DNA of 64,000 nucleotides from Bartonella krasnovii (lineage in GTDB: Bacteria > Pseudomonadota > Alphaproteobacteria > Rhizobiales > Rhizobiaceae). Below the pieces are notes generated by a model that was not told the origin of the DNA, did not search any database, and was given only the letters and a program-made list of their open reading frames with translations. Location of the stretch: positions 1,523,501-1,587,500 of the forward strand of contig NZ_CP031844.2 of NCBI RefSeq assembly GCF_003606345.3. The letters are read 5' to 3'. Of this stretch, positions 50,116-58,224 are shown piece after piece. Position numbers and translations under genes: made by a program. Each line of letters begins with the position of its first letter. The first letter of the stretch is position 1.

Positions 50116-50245
50116 GTTGAGATTAGCATAACCGAATCACATTCATCCCAATATCACAGCCTTCACAAACAAACTGTTCATTCTCAAAACCTTTGACTTA
50201 TAGAACAGAACCAATATTGTAAAGATATCTGCAGGGAGCATAACA

Positions 50246-51607
50246 ATGCAAAAGAGCGATTCCTATGCCAAATCAGAAAAGTCTGTCATTTATACCGTCA
50301 TTATCTCCAGTATACTTCCCTTACTGGATGGCAGCATTGTTAATGTCATTCTTCCTGACCTTGCGCGTTATTTTTTAACAGAGAACGATAATATACAATG
50401 GGTCGTAACCTCCTATTTTCTGGCGACTGTTCCTGGATTATTGATTGCAGCTTTTGTACAGGGGAGAATAGGAATCAAAAAGACTTGGCTTCTTGCAAAC
50501 TTCATTTTTATGCTTGGATCACTTGGGGTAGGATTAAGCTATGATTTTCAAACCATTATATTTGCCCGTATCGTTCAAGGTTTTGGAACAGGCCTTTTGT
50601 TGCCCTTAACCCAAACCATTATTGCCTTACAATTTGGGAAGGAACGGTTTCGCCAAGCTATGAGCTCCGTAGCCGTACCAACGGTTTTTGCTCCTGCCTT
50701 TGGTCCACTGGTGGGTGCCTCAATTGCTCAGTATGTCTCTTGGCGTTTGTTATTTTTTATCAATATTCCACTTATTTTCTTAGCACTCGCCATTGGCGTA
50801 AAACATTTAAAAAACAACGAAACAACAAAAATAAAATTTAACTCACTTGCATTTTTAGCGTTTTCCATATCCCTTATTTCATTTTTTTACCTCACAGATG
50901 CCGCAAATAGAAATAATAATACCGTATATATCATAGTACTTATAGCAGTCATCTCTCTCATATTCTTCATTGTTTTTAATCAGACAGCAAAAAACAAACT
51001 CATCGTCTTTAGCGGATTTAAAAATGCGCGCTACACATTGCTTATGATCATGGGGCTTATTGCTTCATTTCTTTTTTACAGCTTCCTCGTTTATTTCCCA
51101 TTAGCCCTTGCCACGGGAGAAAGCCATGAAAATACTCTTCTTATTATCGGAGCGGTCCTTGCACTGCAAGGGGTAGGCGCATGGATTGGAAGAAAATTCA
51201 TTTACCAGAAATGGAAAGAAAAATCGCCCTTTTTCATGATAGCTATTGGTTTGCTGATATCAAGCTTTGGGTTATTATGCTTTGGCTATCACATAAGCTT
51301 AGATGGGTTTGGTTTTTTACTAAGAGGCGTAGGACTTGGCATTACCACCATTGTATGCCTATCTGCCCCTATTCAATATGTCGATCCTTTATACGTTAAA
51401 GATACAGCAGTTATCACCCGCATATTACAACAAATAGGCGGTGCTTTGGGAGGCGTTTTCTCTGGCTATTTGCTCCATTTGCTAACAAAGGGACAGCTTA
51501 CCCTCAACCAAACATATCTCATATTCTTTCTCTTCTCTATCAGTGTATTTTTACTGTTTTTCCTCGTACTCTCCTTATCACCTAAGAAGAAGAACGCAAA
51601 TTTATGA
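50246..51607 (+). CDS. DHA2-family MFS drug exporter
   Basis: A 453-residue permease with about 14 membrane segments, the EmrB/QacA (DHA2) layout. Seen: LDGSIVNVILPDLARYF near residue 28 (family motif D1), VVTSYFLATVPGLLIA, and motif C-like VPTVFAPAFGPLVGASIAQYVSWRLLFFINIP. The ribosome site GCAGGGAGC precedes the ATG. It follows the adenylating enzyme by 130 bp on the same strand and closes the second cassette; it may give self-resistance or a second export route. Confidence 0.87.
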   Translation: MQKSDSYAKSEKSVIYTVIISSILPLLDGSIVNVILPDLARYFLTENDNIQWVVTSYFLATVPGLLIAAFVQGRIGIKKTWLLANFIFMLGSLGVGLSYDFQTIIFARIVQGFGTGLLLPLTQTIIALQFGKERFRQAMSSVAVPTVFAPAFGPLVGASIAQYVSWRLLFFINIPLIFLALAIGVKHLKNNETTKIKFNSLAFLAFSISLISFFYLTDAANRNNNTVYIIVLIAVISLIFFIVFNQTAKNKLIVFSGFKNARYTLLMIMGLIASFLFYSFLVYFPLALATGESHENTLLIIGAVLALQGVGAWIGRKFIYQKWKEKSPFFMIAIGLLISSFGLLCFGYHISLDGFGFLLRGVGLGITTIVCLSAPIQYVDPLYVKDTAVITRILQQIGGALGGVFSGYLLHLLTKGQLTLNQTYLIFFLFSISVFLLFFLVLSLSPKKKNANL

Positions 51608-52020
51608 GATCCTTGTTGAAACACTATAATATTTGCAATGTAATAAAATTATACGGTATTTAGCACTATTGGAAAAAACAACGTGACTAATTCTTATATC
51701 TCAGGCAAAATATAAAAAATTCTATAGTCACAAGCCATTTAAAAAAATATTTTTTATAAGTCTTTTGCACTTATTATACAGACATAAAAAACCATATCAT
51801 GACTCGCAATACAAGTAGCTGACATAAGGAATTCCACATGGAGTTACCAAAATAGTCTTTTACAAATTGTAATATTAGAGCAAAAAGTTTACTTGCTAAA
51901 TTATACAAAAATAAAATAGGAAATGCATTTTAACAAATGTAAAAGAAAATCATTTTATAAAACAAAGTGCAAAAAACCACAAAATACCCGACACAAGCTT
52001 AAAAGACAATAAAAAAACAC
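51608..52020. other. Upstream region of the restriction-modification island
   Basis: No gene. The last 98 bases (51923-52020) recur almost unchanged at 54058-54155 before the second mod gene, offset by 2135 bp, so they probably carry the mod promoter. Confidence 0.6.
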
Positions 52021-53901
52021 GTGAGCAATATGGAAAAGCTAGACGGCAAAAGCATGGATATCGTGGAACAAAATATTAAACAGTTTAAACAACTGTTTCC
52101 TGAAGTATTTTCAGAAGGAAAAATTAAATTCGACCAGCTACAAGAGCTTTTAGGAAATTATATCATTAAAGATGAAGACCATTATAATTTCACATGGCAT
52201 GGTAAACGTGCAGCAAGTCGTCTTGCTCAAACACCAAGTACAGGAACACTACGCCCTTGTAAACAAGAAAGTATAGATTGGGACACTACACAAAATCTCT
52301 TCATTGAAGGTGATAATCTTGAAGTTTTGAAACTTTTGCAAAAATCATATCACCGCCAAGTCAAAATGATTTATATCGACCCTCCCTATAATACGGGTAA
52401 TGATTTTGTTTATAAAGACGACTTCAAAGACGGCGTACAAAACTATCTTGAAATGACAGGACAATTGGATAATGAAGGCAAAAAAATAGGAACGAATTCC
52501 AACAGTGCAGGACGTTATCATACCAACTGGCTCAATATGATGTACCCACGCCTCAAACTTGCGCGCAACCTGCTTCGTGATGATGGGGTTATTTTTATCT
52601 CTATTGATGATAAAGAACAAGTTAATCTCAAAAAACTTTGCGATGAAGTTTTTGGTGAAGAAAACTTTATAGAATCGTTCGTGTGGCATAAAAAAACCCC
52701 TCCTAATAATGTGATAGTTGGCTCTGTACATGAATATATTTGTATGTACGCAAAAAACAAAGAGTGTTCTGAGTTGTTTTTATTGCCGCGAGATATAGAA
52801 AAAGATCAAGATTACAAAAATCCTGATAATGATCCAAGAGGACGTTGGAAACCAGATAATTTAACTGCAGCCGCTAAAGGTGGTCGTTCTACAAAAAGTC
52901 TACTGTATACAATCACCAACCCCATAACAAAGCAAAAACACAAACCTCCCAAAGGAAGAATGTGGGCAGTTCCATACAATATCATGCAACAAAAAATAAA
53001 CAATGGGACTGTTTATTGGGGAAAAAATAATAGGGGGCGCCCTATGGATAAGCGTTTTTTAAAAGAAACACGCAATGGGCGAGTCGCATCGACTTTATTA
53101 AATGATGTAGGCACAAATAGTTCAGCATCGAAATATCTAAATAAACTGTTTTCTGGACTAGTTTTATTTGAAACTCCAAAACCAGTTAATCTTTTACAAA
53201 GATTGCTGCAAATATCAACCACCCAAAATGATCTCATCCTTGACTTTTTTGCAGGGTCTGGCACCACAGCACATGCGGTGATGCAGTTAAATGCCGAAGA
53301 TGGTGGAAAGCGACGTTGCATTTTAGTGCAACTCCCCGAACCCACAGAAAAAAAATCCGAAGCTTTCAAAGCTGGCTATAAAAATATTGCGGAAATATCC
53401 AAAGAACGCCTTCGCCGTGCTGGGAAAAAAATCAAAGAAGAGCAAAGTGAAAAACTGAATTTAAATGCCAATGGTGACCTTGATACAGGCTTTAAGGTTT
53501 TCAAGCTTGATAGTTCAAACATCAAGCACTGGGAAGCAGATTTCGACACGCTTGGAACAGACCTCATTAATGCCGTAGACTATCTCAAACAGGACCGTTC
53601 CAATGAAGACCTACTTTATGAAATTCTTCTCAAATATGGGCTTGATCTAACTGTTTCCATAGAAATACGTCTCATTGCCCAAAAAAATATCTACATTATT
53701 GGACATGGTGCTTTGATTATCTGTTTAGATACAGATATCGATATGGATGTCATCAAGGGCATTGGCACCCTTAAAGAAGAGCTAAAGCCGGATATTATGC
53801 GCGTTGTGTTCAAAGATGACAGTTTTAAGGATGATGTTATTAAAACCAATGCTCTCATGTGCCTAAAACGCTATGGCATTTCTGATGTTAAAAGCTTATA
53901 G
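52021..53901 (+). CDS. Type III DNA methyltransferase (Mod), copy 1
   Basis: A 626-residue beta-class adenine-type N6 methyltransferase. Motif IV DPPYNTGNDF lies at residues 120-129 and motif I-type DFFAGSGTTAHAVMQ near 410. This order, with the recognition domain between, is the beta class used by type III Mod proteins. Residues 1 to about 215 and from about 405 are shared with copies 2 and 3; residues about 219-400 (ESFVWHKKTPPNN to LLQRLLQIS) are unrelated and should set DNA specificity. Start GTG at 52021 or the ATG at 52030; no strong ribosome site. A shortened res remnant follows, so this copy has no Res of its own. Confidence 0.92.
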   Translation: MSNMEKLDGKSMDIVEQNIKQFKQLFPEVFSEGKIKFDQLQELLGNYIIKDEDHYNFTWHGKRAASRLAQTPSTGTLRPCKQESIDWDTTQNLFIEGDNLEVLKLLQKSYHRQVKMIYIDPPYNTGNDFVYKDDFKDGVQNYLEMTGQLDNEGKKIGTNSNSAGRYHTNWLNMMYPRLKLARNLLRDDGVIFISIDDKEQVNLKKLCDEVFGEENFIESFVWHKKTPPNNVIVGSVHEYICMYAKNKECSELFLLPRDIEKDQDYKNPDNDPRGRWKPDNLTAAAKGGRSTKSLLYTITNPITKQKHKPPKGRMWAVPYNIMQQKINNGTVYWGKNNRGRPMDKRFLKETRNGRVASTLLNDVGTNSSASKYLNKLFSGLVLFETPKPVNLLQRLLQISTTQNDLILDFFAGSGTTAHAVMQLNAEDGGKRRCILVQLPEPTEKKSEAFKAGYKNIAEISKERLRRAGKKIKEEQSEKLNLNANGDLDTGFKVFKLDSSNIKHWEADFDTLGTDLINAVDYLKQDRSNEDLLYEILLKYGLDLTVSIEIRLIAQKNIYIIGHGALIICLDTDIDMDVIKGIGTLKEELKPDIMRVVFKDDSFKDDVIKTNALMCLKRYGISDVKSL

Positions 53902-54155
53902 AGAAGATAGCTATGATAACCGCTTATGTTTTTCATATGAAAAAATATTAGAAAATGTTCAAAATATCCAATTCCGTAACGGTTTAAAGAAAATAAAAGA
54001 ACTAAAAAACTCGACTTTATTGTTAAAATAGAAAACCGTTAGTTATATGCAGAAATAATGCATTTTAACAAATATAAAAGAAAATCATTTTATAAAACAA
54101 AGTGCAAAAAACCACAAAATACCCGACACAAGCTTAAAAGACAATAAAAAAACAC
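53902..54155 (+). pseudogene. Remnant of a res 5' end plus duplicated mod leader
   Basis: About 53915-54035 matches the first part of res with a large internal deletion (GGTAACCGCTTATGTCTTTC-like block, then GAAATATTAGAAAA and AAATATCCA blocks). It then joins the same junction seen after the longer fragment at 56302 (GAAAACC-TTAGTTAT). From 54058 on it repeats the leader of copy 1. It codes for nothing intact. Confidence 0.7.
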
Positions 54156-55997
54156 GTGAGCAATATGGAAAAGCTAGACGGCAAAAGCATGGATATCGTG
54201 GAACAAAATATTAAACAGTTTAAACAACTGTTTCCTGAAGTATTTTCAGAAGGAAAAATTAAATTCGACCAGCTACAAGAGCTTTTAGGAAATTATATCA
54301 TTAAAGATGAAGAGCATTATAATTTCACATGGCATGGAAAACGTGCAGCAAGTCGTCTTGCTCAAACACCAAGTACAGGAACACTACGCCCTTGTAAACA
54401 AGAAAGTATAGATTGGGACACTACACAAAATCTCTTCATTGAAGGTGATAATCTTGAAGTTTTGAAACTTTTGCAAAAATCATATCACCGCCAAGTCAAA
54501 ATGATTTATATCGACCCTCCCTATAATACGGGTAATGATTTTGTTTATAAAGACGACTTCAAAGACGGCGTACAAAACTATCTTGAAATGACAGGACAAT
54601 TGGATAATGAAGGCAAAAAAATAGGAACGAATTCCAACAGTGCAGGACGTTATCATACCAACTGGCTCAATATGATGTACCCACGCCTCAAACTTGCGCG
54701 CAACCTGCTTCATGATGATGGGGTTATTTTTATCTCTATTGATGATAATGAACAGGATAATCTTAAAAAACTTTGTAATGAGATTTTTGGAGAAGAAAAT
54801 TTCATTGCGCAGTTTGCCTGGAGAAAAACAGACAACCAAGCCAACATTGGAAATATTGCGCGGGTTAAAGAATACATTATTCTTTATGCTAAAGACTCAA
54901 AGATCTTAAAATTAAATAAAATGCGCTTAACAGAAAGAGCAAAAAAAGAATATCGATACAAAGATAACCATGGAACTTACAGACGATCTATTTTGCTAGA
55001 TAAAACCAGAGGACGACATTTTTATAAGATAAAAACACCTTCTGGAGCTGCTTTAGAAGGGCCTTGGATGATAAACGAAAAAGATTTTCAAGACCTCTGT
55101 TCCAAAAACGCCATATATTGGGCAACAGGAAAAACTGAACTTCCCTATGGGAAAATTTATCTCCATGAAAACCAAGGACAAATAGCTAACGACTTTCTTT
55201 CTATAGAATTTGGCACCAATCAAGAAGCAGGAATGGCATTAGAAAGCCTGTTTAATGCCCGCTACTTTGATTTTCCTAAACCGCTTTCATTAATAAAACA
55301 TTTTCTAACCATTGCAACCAATGATGACCTAATTCTTGACTTTTTTGCAGGGTCTGGCACCACAGCACATGCGGTGATGCAGTTGAATGCCGAAGATGGT
55401 GGCAAGCGGCGTTGCATTTCTGTGCAACTCCCCGAACCCACAGAAAAAAAATCCGAAGCTTTCAAAGCTGGCTATAAAAATATTGCGGAAATATCCAAAG
55501 AACGCCTTCGCCGTGCTGGGAAAAAAATCAAAGAAGAGCAAAGTAAAAAACTGAATTTAAATGCCAATGGTGACCTTGATACAGGCTTTAAGGTTTTCAA
55601 GCTTGATAGTTCAAACATCAAGCGCTGGGAAGCAGACTTTGATACACTTGATATGAATCTTCTCAATGCTGTTGATCATCTCAAACAAGACCGTTCTAAC
55701 GAAGACCTTCTTTATGAGATCCTTCTCAAATATGGCCTTGACCTAGCTGTCCCCATTGAAACACGTACAACTGCAGGAAAAAATATCTACATCATTGGAC
55801 GTGGCGCTTTGATAGTCTGTTTAGACGAAGATATTGATATGGATCTTGTCCAGGGTATTACCTCTCTTAAAGAGGAGCTACCATCTGAAGTCATACGCGT
55901 TGTTTTCAAAGACAGCAGTTTTAGGGATGATAATGTGAAAACAAATGCTCTCATGAATCTAAAACGCTATGGCTTCACTGATATTAAAAGCTTATAG
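54156..55997 (+). CDS. Type III DNA methyltransferase (Mod), copy 2
   Basis: A 613-residue Mod paralog. N-terminal 215 residues are nearly identical to copies 1 and 3, with DPPYNTGNDF at 120-129. The recognition region differs (AQFAWRKTDNQANIGN to LIKHFLTIA, about residues 219-395), then DFFAGSGTTAHAVMQ resumes the shared part. The C-terminal half, from about the KSEAFKAGYKN segment on, is the same as in copy 3 and differs more from copy 1. It is followed after 11 bp by a truncated res. Expected activity is sequence-specific adenine methylation in complex with a Res from the locus. Confidence 0.92.
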   Translation: MSNMEKLDGKSMDIVEQNIKQFKQLFPEVFSEGKIKFDQLQELLGNYIIKDEEHYNFTWHGKRAASRLAQTPSTGTLRPCKQESIDWDTTQNLFIEGDNLEVLKLLQKSYHRQVKMIYIDPPYNTGNDFVYKDDFKDGVQNYLEMTGQLDNEGKKIGTNSNSAGRYHTNWLNMMYPRLKLARNLLHDDGVIFISIDDNEQDNLKKLCNEIFGEENFIAQFAWRKTDNQANIGNIARVKEYIILYAKDSKILKLNKMRLTERAKKEYRYKDNHGTYRRSILLDKTRGRHFYKIKTPSGAALEGPWMINEKDFQDLCSKNAIYWATGKTELPYGKIYLHENQGQIANDFLSIEFGTNQEAGMALESLFNARYFDFPKPLSLIKHFLTIATNDDLILDFFAGSGTTAHAVMQLNAEDGGKRRCISVQLPEPTEKKSEAFKAGYKNIAEISKERLRRAGKKIKEEQSKKLNLNANGDLDTGFKVFKLDSSNIKRWEADFDTLDMNLLNAVDHLKQDRSNEDLLYEILLKYGLDLAVPIETRTTAGKNIYIIGRGALIVCLDEDIDMDLVQGITSLKEELPSEVIRVVFKDSSFRDDNVKTNALMNLKRYGFTDIKSL

Positions 55998-56008
55998 AAA
56001 AGAGAACG

Positions 56009-56302
56009 ATGAAAATTAAATTTGATGCTAACCAACACCATCAACGCCGTGCATGGGAGTCTGCTGTCGGAATTTTTAAAGGCCAAGAACTTGATAAAAC
56101 CTTGTTCTCTATGCCTTCTTTAACAAAACATGAGTTTGAAGCTTACTTAACAGGAAAAGGCGAAAGAGGCTATGGTAACCGCTTATGTCTTTCACCAGAA
56201 GAAATATTAGAAAACGTTCAAAATATCCAGCTCCGAAATGGGTTAAAACAAACTAAAGAACTAAAGAGCCTCGACTTTACTATTGAAATGGAAAACCATT
56301 AA
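56009..56302 (+). pseudogene. Truncated res (first 94 codons)
   Basis: A 97-codon frame whose first 94 residues equal the start of the full Res at 58225. It ends EMENH where the intact protein continues EMETGTGKT, so the copy stops exactly before the Walker A motif. The short fragment cannot hydrolyse ATP or cut DNA. It marks the boundary of the duplicated mod unit. Confidence 0.85.
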
Positions 56303-56338
56303 TTATGCACAGAAATAATTCAGTTTAATAAAAAGCCC

Positions 56339-58213
56339 GTGAGCATTATGGAAAAACTAAACAGCACAAGCATGGATATCGTGGAACAAAATATTAAACA
56401 GTTTAAACAACTGTTTCCTGAAGTATTTTCAGAAGGAAAAATTAAATTCGACCAGCTACAAGAGCTTTTAGGAAATTATATCATTAAAGATGAAGAGCAT
56501 TATAATTTCACATGGCATGGAAAACGTGCAGCAAGTCGTCTTGCTCAAACACCAAGTACAGGAACACTACGCCCTTGTAAACAAGAAAGTATAGATTGGG
56601 ACACTACACAAAATCTCTTCATTGAAGGTGATAATCTTGAAGTTTTGAAACTTTTGCAAAAATCATATCACCGCCAAGTCAAAATGATTTATATCGACCC
56701 TCCCTATAATACGGGTAATGATTTTGTTTATAAAGACGACTTCAAAGACGGCGTACAAAACTATCTTGAAATGACAGGACAATTGGATAATGAAGGCAAA
56801 AAAATAGGAACGAATTCCAACAGTGCAGGACGTTATCATACCAACTGGCTCAATATGATGTACCCACGCCTCAAACTTGCGCGCAACCTGCTTCGTGATG
56901 ATGGGGTTATTTTTATCTCTATTGATGATAATGAAGTAGCCAACCTCAAAAAACTTTGCGATGAGATTTTTGGAGAAGAAAATTTCATTGCACAATTAAT
57001 TTGGCGTCGCCGAGCACCATCAGGAATGTCAGAAAATAATGTTTCCATAGATCATGAATATGTACTTTGCTACCAGCGTAACGAAACTTTTGAATTTATG
57101 GGAAATGAAAAAAATTTTAATAAATATCAAAATTCTGACAACGACCCAAGAGGGCCATGGATTACAGGCGATTTAACCGTTGGAATGAATGCCTCAATGC
57201 GTCCTAATCAAGCCTATGATCTTATTGATCCTAAAACTGGAAATATCTTTCCCTATAATCCCAATAGGGTCTGGGCTTATGTTCCTGAGAGCATGGAAAG
57301 GCTAATAAAAGAAGGAAAAGTTTTATTTCCTACAGATACAAGTAAACGACCAATGCTTAAACGATTTCAAAATGAACTTAAAAGCAATTATAATCCTTTC
57401 TCTAGTATTATGACGGACATAGTTGGATTAAACACCGAAGCAACCCGGATGATACAAAAAATACTTCATGGAAACATATTTGATTACTCCAAACCAATGT
57501 CTCTTTTAATGACATTGTTAAAACAGATTATATCCAAAAATGATCTTATTCTTGACTTTTTTGCAGGCTCTGGCACCACAGCACATGCAGTCATGCAGTT
57601 AAATGCCGAAGATGGTGGCAAGCGGCGTTGCATTTCTGTGCAATTACCCGAACCAACCGATACAAAATCAGAAGCTTTCAAAGCTGGCTATAAAAATATT
57701 GCGGAAATATCCAAAGAACGCCTTCGCCGTGCTGGGAAAAAAATCAAAGAAGAGCAAAGTAAAAAACTGAATTTAAATGCCAATGGTGACCTTGATACAG
57801 GCTTTAAGGTTTTCAAGCTTGATAGTTCAAACATCAAGCGCTGGGAAGCAGACTTTGATACACTTGATATGAATCTTCTCAATGCTGTTGATCATCTCAA
57901 ACAAGACCGTTCTAACGAAGACCTTCTTTATGAGATCCTTCTCAAATATGGCCTTGACCTAGCTGTCCCCATTGAAACACGTACAACTGCAGGAAAAAAT
58001 ATCTACATCATTGGACGTGGCGCTTTGATAGTCTGTTTAGACGAAGATATTGATATGGATCTTGTCCAGGGTATTACCTCTCTTAAAGAGGAGCTACCAT
58101 CTGAAGTCATACGCGTTGTTTTCAAAGACAGCAGTTTTAGGGATGATAATGTGAAAACAAATGCTCTCATGAATCTAAAACGCTATGGCTTCACTGATAT
58201 TAAAAGCTTATAG
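56339..58213 (+). CDS. Type III DNA methyltransferase (Mod), copy 3
   Basis: A 624-residue Mod paralog directly upstream of the intact res. It shares the N-terminal third (DPPYNTGNDF) and the C-terminal part with the other copies, but has a third, unrelated recognition region (AQLIWRRRAPSGMSENN to LLMTLLKQII, about residues 219-408). The leader that precedes copies 1 and 2 is largely absent here, and the gene follows the truncated res by 36 bp, so it is probably transcribed from upstream together with copy 2. With the adjacent Res it should form the working type III enzyme. Confidence 0.93.
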   Translation: MSIMEKLNSTSMDIVEQNIKQFKQLFPEVFSEGKIKFDQLQELLGNYIIKDEEHYNFTWHGKRAASRLAQTPSTGTLRPCKQESIDWDTTQNLFIEGDNLEVLKLLQKSYHRQVKMIYIDPPYNTGNDFVYKDDFKDGVQNYLEMTGQLDNEGKKIGTNSNSAGRYHTNWLNMMYPRLKLARNLLRDDGVIFISIDDNEVANLKKLCDEIFGEENFIAQLIWRRRAPSGMSENNVSIDHEYVLCYQRNETFEFMGNEKNFNKYQNSDNDPRGPWITGDLTVGMNASMRPNQAYDLIDPKTGNIFPYNPNRVWAYVPESMERLIKEGKVLFPTDTSKRPMLKRFQNELKSNYNPFSSIMTDIVGLNTEATRMIQKILHGNIFDYSKPMSLLMTLLKQIISKNDLILDFFAGSGTTAHAVMQLNAEDGGKRRCISVQLPEPTDTKSEAFKAGYKNIAEISKERLRRAGKKIKEEQSKKLNLNANGDLDTGFKVFKLDSSNIKRWEADFDTLDMNLLNAVDHLKQDRSNEDLLYEILLKYGLDLAVPIETRTTAGKNIYIIGRGALIVCLDEDIDMDLVQGITSLKEELPSEVIRVVFKDSSFRDDNVKTNALMNLKRYGFTDIKSL

Positions 58214-58224
58214 AAAAGAGAACG

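Noticed and set aside
52021-58213. Phase-variable simple sequence repeats in the mod genes
   Set aside because: No tetranucleotide or similar tandem repeats or long homopolymers were seen near the starts; variation, if any, would come from recombination at the shared ends.
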